Shown here one piece after another: positions 24,674 to 33,908 of a stretch of 64,000 nucleotides of DNA (its first letter is position 1; every line of letters starts with the position of its first letter). This stretch comes from Granulicella sp. L46 (lineage in GTDB: Bacteria > Acidobacteriota > Terriglobia > Terriglobales > Acidobacteriaceae). The translations under genes were made by a program, and so were the position numbers. The stretch covers positions 376,786 to 440,785 of the forward strand of contig NZ_LMUT01000009.1 of NCBI RefSeq assembly GCF_009765785.1. The letters run 5' to 3'. Under the pieces are notes generated by a model, which was given only the letters and a program-made list of their open reading frames with translations, was not told the origin of the DNA and made no database searches.

Positions 24674-26524
24674 ATGCTTCGTCGTACTTTTCTTGCAACA
24701 CTTCCGTTGGCTGCGGCGGGTTCGTCGGCATTGATGAAGAGTGAGACGCCGGAGAGTACAGGAATAGAGCAAGCCAGCGCCGCGGCCAACGAGCTGCCGA
24801 AGTTTCAGGCGGCGGGTGAAGACAAGTTCGATCGGCCGGATGTGCATGCGGGGGATCGGCCAGCAGGCGCGAGCTTTACGACGCGGTCGCCGGCGCTGGG
24901 ATGTTCGGGCGCGGCGGGCACAGCGCATCCGTTGGCGACGCAGGCGGCGATCGAGATGCTGAAGAAGGGTGGGTCGGCGGTCGACGCAGCGGTGGCTGCG
25001 AACGCCGTGCTGGGGCTGGTGGAACCGACGAGCTCGGGGCTGGGCGGCGACTGCTATGCGCTGCTCTGGGATCCGAAGGCGGGGGCCGTGATGGGGCTGG
25101 CGGGGTCGGGCCGGTCGCCGAAGTCGCTGACGCTGGAGATGGTGAGAGCGAGGGCGAAGAATGGAGTGATTCCTCCGCTCGGCGCGATTGCCGTGTCGAC
25201 GCCGGGAGCTCTAGACGCGTGGTGGACGCTGCATCAGCGATACGGAAAGTTGAAGTGGGCAGAGTTGTTCGAGCCGGCCATTCATTATTGCGAGAACGGG
25301 GCTCCGGTGCCGCAGATTATCGGGTACTACATCAAGCGGAATATGGCAGCGTTCGTGCGAGCGGGGTCGGGCGTGGAAGAGACGGCGAACGCGGTGCATA
25401 CCTACCAGGTGATGGGGAAGCCGATAAACGAGTATGACGTGTTTCGAAATCCGGATCTGGCGAAAACGTATCGGATCATCGCTGAGGGTGGGCGCGACGC
25501 GTTCTATGACGGCCCGATTGCGCAGACGATTGATGCCTACTTCAAGCGGATTGGTGGATGGCTGTCTGTGGAGGACCTGCGCGAGCAACATGCGGAGTGG
25601 GTGAAGCCGCTGGTGACGAACTATCGCGGAGTGGATGTGTATGCGATGGGGGCGAATACGCAGGGGCTGGCGACGTTGCAGATGCTGAATATGATCTCGC
25701 AGTTCGATGTGCGCGGGATGGGTTTCCAGAGTGCGCAGGCGCTGCATGTGCAGATCGAGGCCAAGCGGCTGGCGTATGAAGACCGCGCGCGGTACTACGC
25801 GGATCCACATTTTTCGAAGGTGCCGGTGGAGTGGTTGAACTCGATGGAGTACGCGAAGGAACGGGCGAAGTTGATCCGCATGGATAAGATCCTCGAGCCT
25901 GTGTATCCGGGACAGGCGCCTAGCCATGGGGATACGACGTACTTCAGCATGGCGGATAAAGACGGCATGATGGTGTCAATGATCCAATCGAATTTTCGGG
26001 GAATGGGATCGGGCCTGGTAGCCGACGGGCTGGGTTTCATGTTCCAGGATCGCGGCGAATTGTTCTCGCTGAAGGATGGGCATCCAAACATTTATGCGCC
26101 CGGCAAGCGACCGTTCCAGACGATTATTCCTGGGTTCGCGGTGAAGGACGGCGCGCCGTGGCTTGCGTTCGGCGTGATGGGCGGCGATATGCAACCGCAG
26201 GGGCAAACGCAGATCATGCTGAATCGCGTGGACTATGGCCTGGATGTGCAGGCGGCGGGAGATAGTCCCCGTTGGCATCACGAGGGGTCGTCGCAGAGCA
26301 TGGGCGAAGATCCGGCAGGTTTGGGGCCGAGGGGCATTCTGCGGCTGGAGGCGGGGGTTCCTGAAGAGACACGGAAGGCGCTGATTGCCATGGGATGGCC
26401 GATGGGCAAGAGCGATGGCGGATTCGGTCGGTATGAGTGCGTGGAGTTGCGCAAACCCAATGGGGAGCGGGTATATGCCGCCGCAAGCGAGATGCGCGCG
26501 GATGGTGTGGCGCTGGCCTATTAG
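24674..26524 (+). CDS. ggt: Gamma-glutamyltransferase (glutathione hydrolase family)
   Basis: 616-residue precursor that should self-cleave at a Thr to give two subunits and transfer or hydrolyse gamma-glutamyl groups. An N-terminal RRTFLATLP with hydrophobic stretch and Ala-rich end suggests Tat export. AAIEMLKKGGSAVDAAVAANAVLGLVEPTSSGLGGD is the classical N-subunit signature; the processing site is in GDTTYFSMADKDG with the nucleophile Thr at about 421. FVIPGFAVKDG-like and VMGGDMQPQGQTQ segments follow in the small subunit. The ATG at 24674 follows GAAGGAGATT. The C-terminal tail is normal length. Confidence 0.9.
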   Translation: MLRRTFLATLPLAAAGSSALMKSETPESTGIEQASAAANELPKFQAAGEDKFDRPDVHAGDRPAGASFTTRSPALGCSGAAGTAHPLATQAAIEMLKKGGSAVDAAVAANAVLGLVEPTSSGLGGDCYALLWDPKAGAVMGLAGSGRSPKSLTLEMVRARAKNGVIPPLGAIAVSTPGALDAWWTLHQRYGKLKWAELFEPAIHYCENGAPVPQIIGYYIKRNMAAFVRAGSGVEETANAVHTYQVMGKPINEYDVFRNPDLAKTYRIIAEGGRDAFYDGPIAQTIDAYFKRIGGWLSVEDLREQHAEWVKPLVTNYRGVDVYAMGANTQGLATLQMLNMISQFDVRGMGFQSAQALHVQIEAKRLAYEDRARYYADPHFSKVPVEWLNSMEYAKERAKLIRMDKILEPVYPGQAPSHGDTTYFSMADKDGMMVSMIQSNFRGMGSGLVADGLGFMFQDRGELFSLKDGHPNIYAPGKRPFQTIIPGFAVKDGAPWLAFGVMGGDMQPQGQTQIMLNRVDYGLDVQAAGDSPRWHHEGSSQSMGEDPAGLGPRGILRLEAGVPEETRKALIAMGWPMGKSDGGFGRYECVELRKPNGERVYAAASEMRADGVALAY

Positions 26525-26556
26525 CGTGCGGCAACAAGTTTCCGCAACCGTAACAC

Positions 26557-26576
26557 GGATCGTCGAATGACGATCC
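26557..26576. terminator. Hairpin between convergent genes, possible bidirectional terminator
   Basis: GGATCGTC (26557-26564), loop GAAT, GACGATCC (26569-26576), perfect 8-bp stem between the ggt stop (26524) and the stop of the next gene (26591). No T tract on either side, so termination strength is uncertain. Confidence 0.45.
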
Positions 26577-26590
26577 CGTTCGCCACCGAC

Positions 26591-27706
26591 CTAATGCGAA
26601 GCAGTCGGCATCATCGGCTTGTGGATGACTTGAGGTAAGTAGATGTCAGGACGACTCGTCAGCTCTGGTGGCGAAAACGTATTGCACACGTAGGTAAAGA
26701 CGATGTCGCCGGGAACCTCGAACTCGGGGTGCTCCTTGCCGGCGTAGCAAAAGATGTTTTTGTCATGCTTGGGCCCTGCTTGCATTTCAGGAACACGGTA
26801 GAGCGTGGCAGCGTCGTGCGGGTCGCTCCAAGGGCCCGTGAGGTTGGGCGCTGTTCGCAGGATAATCCGGTCAGAAAAGGCGGCGGGGTCGAAGGAAACT
26901 GCGAGCCATTCCTTCAGCTCTGGGTGATAGCGGATGGAGAGTTCGGAGCTCCCTTGCGACATGATTTGTTTGGCATGGGCGGGGTCGAAGCCAGGGTGCC
27001 AGGCGTCATCGTCGCCCAGGTATTCGAGGTGCGCAGCGGGATCGTTGAGGCCGGTGAGCGGGATGCGCGTAACCAGCAGTGGGCGTGTGCCGCTCTCATA
27101 GCTCGCGAACAGATATGCATAACCGTCGTGCACTACGGTGGTGGCGGAGGGGTAGGCTTTGACGCCATCCGGCACCAGGGGATGAATGGTCACCTGCCAA
27201 TGCTCAGGATCGCGGTCGAGTCCGGAAATCTGTGCGAGATCAGAGCCACACGTTTCAAAGTCCACGCCCGCCTGTGCAGACGTGGTGGCGTGGCGTATGC
27301 AAAGCAAGGTAACCCACAAATCGCCGTTGGCGTAAAAGCCGTCGAGCGCCCAGTACCAGTGTGCGGGGTCCGCGGGTGAAAAGAAGCTGAGCGGATTCCC
27401 CTTGGCATCATGGCGGAGACTGTAGCGGAGCTTCCAGTGACCGCCGCCGCAGGTGGAAATGCCAAGGGAGTTGTGGACCATGAGGGGATTGTTGCCGTCT
27501 ACAACGCGGTGGGTGCCGTAAAGTGTGTCGCCGAAGATCCAGACGTCGCGCCCGTCAGGGAGAGGGATGGAGTAGGCAGCGTCCGCACCTTGCCAGCCGA
27601 AGGTTTTGCCGGTCTCGGGCGCAAAGGTCGCGTTGCACGGCGCCGACGACCCGTGCGCATGCGCTGCAAAGAAGAGCGCAGCGAACACAGTGAGAAGCAG
27701 GCGCAT
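26591..27706 (-). CDS. Secreted DUF4185-like beta-propeller protein
   Basis: 371 residues from the ATG at 27706. The signal peptide is MRLLLTVFAALFFAAHAHG; in-frame ATGs at 27730 and 27727 would lengthen its n-region and overlap the upstream gene. The body has five-bladed-propeller features shared with DUF4185 and GH43/GH62-like proteins: VWIFGDTLYG, MVHNSLGIST, WYWALDGFYANGDLWVTLL, SELSIRYHPELKEWLAVSFD and DIVFTYVCNTFSPP. Such proteins are probably glycan-active but mostly uncharacterised. It begins 10 bp after the isomerase gene and closes a three-gene carbohydrate operon. Confidence 0.72.
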   Translation of the reverse strand: MRLLLTVFAALFFAAHAHGSSAPCNATFAPETGKTFGWQGADAAYSIPLPDGRDVWIFGDTLYGTHRVVDGNNPLMVHNSLGISTCGGGHWKLRYSLRHDAKGNPLSFFSPADPAHWYWALDGFYANGDLWVTLLCIRHATTSAQAGVDFETCGSDLAQISGLDRDPEHWQVTIHPLVPDGVKAYPSATTVVHDGYAYLFASYESGTRPLLVTRIPLTGLNDPAAHLEYLGDDDAWHPGFDPAHAKQIMSQGSSELSIRYHPELKEWLAVSFDPAAFSDRIILRTAPNLTGPWSDPHDAATLYRVPEMQAGPKHDKNIFCYAGKEHPEFEVPGDIVFTYVCNTFSPPELTSRPDIYLPQVIHKPMMPTASH

Positions 27707-27716
27707 GGATGGGCGC

Positions 27717-29456
27717 TTAGGAAGCATCATGAGGCATCTCTTTCCGGACGTAGGCGAGCATCGTGGCACACTCTTTGCCGACGGATGGCCCATGAGGACG
27801 AATGGTATACGGCCCGACTGCAGCGGGAACGATGAAGGTCTCAGCATAGTGGATGATGAAGGGCTCGAAGGCATGGTGCGGGCTTTCGACGACGGCTTCT
27901 TCGCCTTCGACGAGATTGAGGACGTGCACAGTGCCCGCGGTTTCATGCGGGACAGTGCCAGTGAACCAATGGCGGCGGGTTTCTATGAACTCGAGCTCAT
28001 GCAACCCGGTGCGCTCTTCACGCCAGCCTTCGCCGGAAGACAGGGGCACAAACTGATTGACCAGGTTGTTGCACACCCATTCCGTCGTGCGATCCCACTG
28101 GATGTTGCGCACGCCATGTTCAAGATGGATGGGCCGTGGTGTGCCATCGAGCCCGACGCGTCCCCAGTCCCAGAGCTTGAAGGTGAAGATGTAGGGTGTG
28201 GCGCTGATTTCGAGCACCATGGAATCAGCGCCGCTGCAATGTATGGTGCCAGCAGGGATCAGGAAGTGGTCATGCTTACGCGCAGGGAATTGATTGACGT
28301 ACTCGGAGGCGGGAAAATCGAAATCGCCGTTATCGGCGCGCTCGAGGTCTGCGATCATCCGTTGAGGGTCGACGCCGTCTTTGAGGCCGAGGTAGACGTG
28401 CGCTCCGGGAAGCGCGTCAAGCATGTAATAGCTTTCATCTTGCGTATAGGTCGTACCAAAGTGTTCGCGGATGTACGCGGTGAGCGGATGCACCTGGAGT
28501 GATAGGTTGCTGCCCCCGACGGTGTCGAGGAAGTCGAAGCGGATAGGAAACTCGGCTCCAAAGCGAGCGAAGATATCGTCGCCCAGCAATTCGCGCGGAT
28601 GCTGAAGGACGAGATCGAGTGCTGGGATCTCGACGCGGCAATTGCCGAAACCGAGCAGAAGACTGTTTTCTTCAGGAACACAGTCGAAGCACCACGCGTG
28701 GTTGGGTGCACCGTCGTCGGGAAGATTAAGGATGCGCTCCATCCAGTGGCCGCCCCACGGACCTGGATCGAAGAACGGGACGACACGAAACGGTTGCGAG
28801 GCTGCTTTGCGGAGGCCGTGGCGGAAGGCGTCGCCTGACACCATATTGGGTGCGCCGGGCTTGTTGGTATCGAGCAGGAAATCAATGCGCGGAAGCAGGG
28901 CAGTCTTCGTGCGGTCGGCGGCGCGCCAGTCCAGGAAGAAGGCGTGCTTGTACTTCAGCGCAGGCCGCTCCGTGTAGTTGAGAAGCCCTAGGTTCGGAAT
29001 AAGATTTTCGCGCTGTCTGCGCTGTAGCTCCCAGCGTGCCATGTCGGCGTAGACAAGCGTGGAGGGCTCGGGCAGGATGAGCGTTGCCCCGGTACCGAGC
29101 ACGATGGTTTTGCGATGGGTGACGGCCTCGCTACGCAGACGTGAGAGAGCTTCCGGATCGAAGAAGTCAACGAGCGCGGTTTGACTCATCCGCCCAAAGA
29201 CGGGGTCGTCGGTGAGGAGCTCCGCGAAGCGGGCCTCGAGTACGGCTTCCGGCAGTAGAGCGTCACCGGCGAGGATGACTCGCCACTCGGGCATGTACTC
29301 AGCGAGCGCGTGTTGCACCTCGTCGAGGAGTACACCCGGATAGCATTCGATGCAGATGGGCCCCGCCGCTTCACGTAGAACGGAGGTGATCGCGGACCAG
29401 CCGGCGAGACATTCTTCGCGCTCGCCTGCTGCGATGAATGGAGCCCTGTCGTACAT
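27717..29456 (-). CDS. Class I mannose-6-phosphate isomerase, long two-part form
   Basis: About 579 residues, nearly twice the size of short bacterial ManA. The C-terminal half (about 260-579) is the cupin isomerase: SNLSLQVHPLTAYIREHFG gives the first zinc ligands Gln and His, QDESYYMLDALPGAHVYLGLKDG the Glu, and LIPAGTIHCSG the last His. The N-terminal half (WSAITSVLREAAGPICIECYPGVLLDEV, later LGTGATLILPEPSTLVYADMARWE) resembles a kinase-like fold but shows no GxxxxGK(S/T) loop. Interconverts mannose-6-P and fructose-6-P. ATG at 29456 lies 2 bp after the ROK gene stop, so the pair is coupled. Confidence 0.82.
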   Translation of the reverse strand: MYDRAPFIAAGEREECLAGWSAITSVLREAAGPICIECYPGVLLDEVQHALAEYMPEWRVILAGDALLPEAVLEARFAELLTDDPVFGRMSQTALVDFFDPEALSRLRSEAVTHRKTIVLGTGATLILPEPSTLVYADMARWELQRRQRENLIPNLGLLNYTERPALKYKHAFFLDWRAADRTKTALLPRIDFLLDTNKPGAPNMVSGDAFRHGLRKAASQPFRVVPFFDPGPWGGHWMERILNLPDDGAPNHAWCFDCVPEENSLLLGFGNCRVEIPALDLVLQHPRELLGDDIFARFGAEFPIRFDFLDTVGGSNLSLQVHPLTAYIREHFGTTYTQDESYYMLDALPGAHVYLGLKDGVDPQRMIADLERADNGDFDFPASEYVNQFPARKHDHFLIPAGTIHCSGADSMVLEISATPYIFTFKLWDWGRVGLDGTPRPIHLEHGVRNIQWDRTTEWVCNNLVNQFVPLSSGEGWREERTGLHELEFIETRRHWFTGTVPHETAGTVHVLNLVEGEEAVVESPHHAFEPFIIHYAETFIVPAAVGPYTIRPHGPSVGKECATMLAYVRKEMPHDAS

Positions 29457-29458
29457 AG

Positions 29459-30388
29459 CTAGCGTGCTCCTTCCGCGAAGAGTGTAGGGACACCCAGGGC
29501 GGCGGCATGGTCGTCCAGCTGCGCGCGCACGATCCTGGCTTTGCCCCAAGGCGTCCAGGTACTCTCGTCGACGTACTTCTGCAGAAACGGCAGAATGCGG
29601 TCCGCCGCACGCATAACGCCGCCGCCGAAGACGATTAGGTCGGGGTCGAAGGAATGGACGGCAGCGACCGTCATCATGCCCCAGACCGTAAGGCAGTGGT
29701 CGAGGACTTCGGTGGCGACCGTATCGTTCGCGGCGGCGGCTGCGAAAAGGGTCTTGAAGTCGAGTGGGGCGCTGGCAAGGCTGCTGCGCTCGAAGCCGGG
29801 CCATTCGCGGCAAACCAGCGGCAGCGACCACCCGGCAGCTTCGGATTCCGCACAACCACGGCCACCACAGGTGCAGCGTCGCCCGTTCGCCCGAACTTGC
29901 ACATGGCCTGCAAGAACGCCGGCCTGGCTGTGGGCGCCGAGCAGCGGCTTGCCTTCAATGGCAGCGACGCCTCCGATACCGGTGCCGAGCGTGAACATGA
30001 CGACATCTGCGACGCCTCGGGCCGCCCCGGCGTACATCTCTCCGCGCAGTGCGAGACGCGCATCGTTTTCAAGCCGAACGGGGATACCGAGCCTGCGACG
30101 GCCCCAGGCATCGAAATCAAAGGCGGGAGCGTCTTCGTACTTGCCGTTGGTTGAGGTCACGCAGTTGCGGCGAGAGTCGACCAGGCCAGCGAAGCCGACG
30201 CCGAGACCGGTAACGGGTTCCGGGGAGGACTGTGCGAGGCCCTGAAGAGCAGCGGCAATCTCCGGCTCGACGGCAGCGAAGCGGGTGCTGTCGGCAAAGG
30301 CAAGATGCTCTGTCGCCAGGACGGTTTGTCCCTGGATGAGGGTGCAGGATGCGTGAGAACCGCCGAGATCGAGGCCGAGAAGAGTCAT
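29459..30388 (-). CDS. ROK family sugar kinase or regulator-like protein
   Basis: 309 residues. ASKHA phosphate motif LGLDLGGSHASCTLIQ at the N-terminus, GTGIGGVAAIEGKPL in the middle, and the ROK zinc site GHVQV followed by CTCGGRGCAESEAAG. FGGGVMRAADRILP is the adenosine motif. No helix-turn-helix, so a kinase (glucokinase, fructokinase or mannokinase) rather than a repressor. GGAG lies upstream of the ATG at 30388. First gene of the minus-strand operon with the mannose-6-P isomerase, which suggests the kinase product feeds it. Confidence 0.87.
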   Translation of the reverse strand: MTLLGLDLGGSHASCTLIQGQTVLATEHLAFADSTRFAAVEPEIAAALQGLAQSSPEPVTGLGVGFAGLVDSRRNCVTSTNGKYEDAPAFDFDAWGRRRLGIPVRLENDARLALRGEMYAGAARGVADVVMFTLGTGIGGVAAIEGKPLLGAHSQAGVLAGHVQVRANGRRCTCGGRGCAESEAAGWSLPLVCREWPGFERSSLASAPLDFKTLFAAAAANDTVATEVLDHCLTVWGMMTVAAVHSFDPDLIVFGGGVMRAADRILPFLQKYVDESTWTPWGKARIVRAQLDDHAAALGVPTLFAEGAR

Positions 30389-30704
30389 GAGTGCTCCGGA
30401 TGAACTATAAAGAGACGGGCGTTCGCTTGTCCAGCACAATGTTCTTTTGTAGATGAATCCTCTAGTTCCGGCTTCACCAAATTAATTACATTGCTGGCGC
30501 GGTAACTCTTATTATGTGTGTAATTTATGCTGATTAATCCATCGGCAATGGCGTGGTACGGCCAAGGCTTAAAGTAACGATCTTTTGTTCGTTTAGATGG
30601 TAAAAGAAACTTTGTGCTTGACGAAGGAACCTCGTTTTCCATAGGATTGCCCGCGGGTAAACGGTAGGCCATTTGGTTCTTTCCAAACTCGCGGAGGTTA
30701 CGCA
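30389..30704. promoter_or_regulatory. Divergent control region between the ROK operon and TonB receptor 2
   Basis: 316 bp without a gene, visibly AT-richer than its surroundings around 30480-30620. On the plus strand TTGACG (30618-30623) and TAGGAT (30642-30647) with an 18-bp spacer could be the receptor promoter. The AT-rich half may hold binding sites for the DeoR-type regulator encoded downstream; I found no convincing palindrome. Confidence 0.35.
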
Positions 30705-33700
30705 ATGAACAGGTCTGTTTTCATGAGAGAACGCAAGAAGCCTCTCCTTTTTCTTCTCGGGATTCTTTGCCTGCTTGGGTTGAGTGTGGGCTCGGCAGTC
30801 GCGCAGTTTGATTCGGGAACCCTGACCGGCACAACCGTCGACAGCTCTGGAGCGCTTCTTCCAGGAGCGAGCGTCACGGTGACCAACACTGGCACGGGAG
30901 CCACGGTCACGCTCAAGAGCAATGGCGTCGGTATATTTAGCGCGTCTGACCTGCCGTCTGGGACATACACCGTGACGGCGACGGCCGCAGGATTTGGGAC
31001 CACCACCAGCAACGACGTGGTGCTCAACGTCGGCGCGGCTGTGCATGTGACGCTGAAGCTTGCCGCCTCGGGCGCGACGGAGACGGTGACCGTGACGGGA
31101 ACTGCAACCAGCGTAAACAGCGAGTCGGCGGTGAGCGGTGAGACGTTCAACTCGAAGCAGGTAGAGAACCTGCCAGTGAACGGGCGTGACGTGGACGCGT
31201 TTCTTGAAATTTCGCCTGGGTCGGTTGGCTCAACGCCGGAGTTTCAGGGCAGCGTCAATGGTCTGGAAAATATCTTCAGCGGTCTGAACATTACGGTGGA
31301 CGGCCAGAGCGCAGTGCGCGGCGACATCACGGGCTTTTTGAATACGGAAGGTCAGGAGCAGCCGCACATCACGCGGTCGAGCATCGACAGCATCCAGGAG
31401 ATCGACTTTGCGAACAACGGGTACTCGGCGGAGACGGGGCACTCGTTGGGGCCGCAGATGAACATCATCACCAAGGGTGGAACGAATCAGTTTCATGGGA
31501 CGGCGTTTGAGTTCTTCCGCAACGACGCGCTGGACGCCCGCGATTACTTTGATACGGGAGCCAAAGAGCCGCTGCAGTTGAACCAGTTCGGTGGAAACCT
31601 TTCGGGCCCCATTTTTCACAACAAGCTTTTCTTCTTTGCGAACTACGAAGGCTCGCGGCAGCATGTGACTACGCTGAACCCTCTGAACCACACGCTGAGC
31701 GCCTATGTGCGAACGCAGTTTGTGCCTTCGATGCAGCCTGTTCTTGCGCAGCTTGCGCCGCTGCCCGCGGGCTGCGATGTGATTCCGACGCCTGCTTCCT
31801 GTGTCTATCAGCCCCTGGCATCCGAAACGGACGCGGGCGGAGCGCAGTTCGTGGTTTCGCCGACGGCGCTGCCCTCGATCCTGGACGAAGACACGGGTTC
31901 GGCACGTCTGGACTGGGATATGTCCGGCTCAGACCGGTGGATGCTCCGCTACAACATCAACGACTCAACCACGAAGGACACCTACGGTCCGAACCTGGGG
32001 CAAACCTCGCCGCAGAGCCTGCGCACGCAGTTGGTCAAGCTGGATGAGACGCATGTCTTCAACTCGTCGCTGTTGAACCAGGCGAGTCTCGGTTACACGC
32101 GCTTTTACTCCACCACAGCGTCGGACACAGTGCAGCCGTACTACATCATCGCGGGCTTCTTTACGGATCTCGGCTCATTACCGGGAGCGAATACCTTCAA
32201 TCAGACCAACGCCTACAGTACGTATGAGCTCTTCGACAATGTAACGAAGACGTTCCATACGAACGAACTGAAGTTCGGTACGCAGATTCGTGTCAATCGG
32301 CAGGTCGAGGCGCTGTCTCCCTTGCAGTCTTATCAGTTCGCGAGCGTGAGCAACCTGGAAGACAACGTGCCGTTTGTGCTGCAGAAGAACGGATTCGCAG
32401 GATCACTCGGCCTGCACAACAGCGAGTACGACTTTTACGTGCAGGACAACTGGCATGTGACGCGCAAGCTGGTGCTGAACCTTGGCCTGCGCTACGACTA
32501 CAACACGATGTGGAACGAAGCGCACAATCATATGCCGAACTTCGACATTGCGACGCAGACGATTCTGTCCGGAACGCTGCCTCCGTACTCGGCGCCGCGG
32601 GCTGATTTCGCTCCGCGCGTCGGCATCGCGTACGACCCGTTCGGCACTGGCAAGACGGTCATTCATGCGTACGGCGGCATGTTCTACCTGCCCATGTGGC
32701 TGAGCTTCGACCTGTCCTCGAACGACCCGACCTATGCGACCTATAGCGTGAACCTGTTCCAGGAGAACATCACCTTCCCTGAGCCAAACCCAGCGCTGCC
32801 CGTGGGCACGCAGACGGTGTACTCTTTCCCGCAGCATCCCAAGGACCCGAACGCGCTGAACTGGCTGGTTGGCGTCGAACAACAGTTGCCCGGTCAGTTT
32901 CTGATGGTGGTCAACTACAGCGCGAACCGCGTGAACCATCAGCAGGCCGGCGTGAATTTCGCGGCGGTCAATGAGAATCCGCAAAACGCAAACCCGAACA
33001 TTGGCACCCGTCCGCATAGTGGCTTTGCGGATGAGAATTATCTGGGCGACGTGTTGGGGTCAAATTATCAGTCACTACAGGTACAGTTGCGGCGCAACTA
33101 CCACCACCTCAACACCGAACTGAACTACACCTGGTCGCACGAGATCGACGACATGGTGAACGTCTTCCAGGGCTTCGCCAATCCATATAACCCGCTATTC
33201 GACCGATCGAGCGGCGACATCGACGTACGCAACAACTTTACGGCAAGCGCGGTGTACGACTTCTCCGACCTGCATGACCGCCCGACGTTGGAACGGATCG
33301 TAGGCGGCGGGTGGCAGCTTTCCAGCATCTTCCAGGCGCGCGGCGGTTTGTCCGAAGACATCACGCTGATCAGTGGCATCTTTGGAAACCCGGTGCGGCC
33401 CAACTACGTGCCGGGACAGAATCCCTATCTGTCGCACATCACGTGGCTGAACCCCGGTGGGTCTTATAACGCCGCGGCGTTTTCAGTGCCGACAGGCTAC
33501 GACGGTACGCCGGGACAGAATCTCGGCGACGTGGGCCGTAATTGGTTGCGTGGACCCGGATTCTTCCAGTGGGACTTCTCGGCGATGAAGAGCTTCGCCC
33601 TGACCCACAAGGTCGCGCTGCAGTTCCGCACCGACCTGTTCAACATCATCAACCACCCGAACTACGCGAATCCGGACGGCGGCCTCTGCTCCGTACTGAC

Positions 33701-33848
33701 GTACGGCGCTGCTGGGCAGACCGCAACGTGCACGCCCAATTCGAACTTCGGGATAACATCCTCCACGGTCGCGAACCAGACGGGCAACGGGCAGATTGGC
33801 AATGGAACCGCTCGGCAGGCGCAGTTCTCCTTGAAGTTGTTGTTCTAA
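30705..33848 (+). CDS. Oar-like TonB-dependent receptor 2
   Basis: 1,047 residues, outer membrane. Signal peptide ends near SAVAQFDSG. The carboxypeptidase-regulatory domain (GTLTGTTVDSSGALLPGASVTV) precedes a plug (LPVNGRDVDAFLEISPG, INTEGQEQPHITRS-like segment with SIDSIQEIDFANNGYSAETG) and a long barrel (GTAFEFFRNDALDARDYFD, GNLSGPIFHNKLFFFANYEG), ending in the aromatic LKLLF. Same architecture as receptor 1 but clearly divergent. CGGAGG before the ATG. Genes for a RhaT-type symporter, an esterase and a glycosidase follow, so a sugar-containing ligand is likely. Confidence 0.9.
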   Translation: MNRSVFMRERKKPLLFLLGILCLLGLSVGSAVAQFDSGTLTGTTVDSSGALLPGASVTVTNTGTGATVTLKSNGVGIFSASDLPSGTYTVTATAAGFGTTTSNDVVLNVGAAVHVTLKLAASGATETVTVTGTATSVNSESAVSGETFNSKQVENLPVNGRDVDAFLEISPGSVGSTPEFQGSVNGLENIFSGLNITVDGQSAVRGDITGFLNTEGQEQPHITRSSIDSIQEIDFANNGYSAETGHSLGPQMNIITKGGTNQFHGTAFEFFRNDALDARDYFDTGAKEPLQLNQFGGNLSGPIFHNKLFFFANYEGSRQHVTTLNPLNHTLSAYVRTQFVPSMQPVLAQLAPLPAGCDVIPTPASCVYQPLASETDAGGAQFVVSPTALPSILDEDTGSARLDWDMSGSDRWMLRYNINDSTTKDTYGPNLGQTSPQSLRTQLVKLDETHVFNSSLLNQASLGYTRFYSTTASDTVQPYYIIAGFFTDLGSLPGANTFNQTNAYSTYELFDNVTKTFHTNELKFGTQIRVNRQVEALSPLQSYQFASVSNLEDNVPFVLQKNGFAGSLGLHNSEYDFYVQDNWHVTRKLVLNLGLRYDYNTMWNEAHNHMPNFDIATQTILSGTLPPYSAPRADFAPRVGIAYDPFGTGKTVIHAYGGMFYLPMWLSFDLSSNDPTYATYSVNLFQENITFPEPNPALPVGTQTVYSFPQHPKDPNALNWLVGVEQQLPGQFLMVVNYSANRVNHQQAGVNFAAVNENPQNANPNIGTRPHSGFADENYLGDVLGSNYQSLQVQLRRNYHHLNTELNYTWSHEIDDMVNVFQGFANPYNPLFDRSSGDIDVRNNFTASAVYDFSDLHDRPTLERIVGGGWQLSSIFQARGGLSEDITLISGIFGNPVRPNYVPGQNPYLSHITWLNPGGSYNAAAFSVPTGYDGTPGQNLGDVGRNWLRGPGFFQWDFSAMKSFALTHKVALQFRTDLFNIINHPNYANPDGGLCSVLTYGAAGQTATCTPNSNFGITSSTVANQTGNGQIGNGTARQAQFSLKLLF

Positions 33849-33908
33849 TGGCAAAGCGGGCTGCTCGTCTCATGCAAGCGGCCCGCATCCGTCCGAGAAA
33901 GGATGCCG

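Noticed and set aside
33857..33887. GCGGGC/GCCCGC hairpin after TonB receptor 2 as a terminator
   Set aside because: No T tract follows and the symporter gene starts about 20 bp on; more likely an intercistronic structure.
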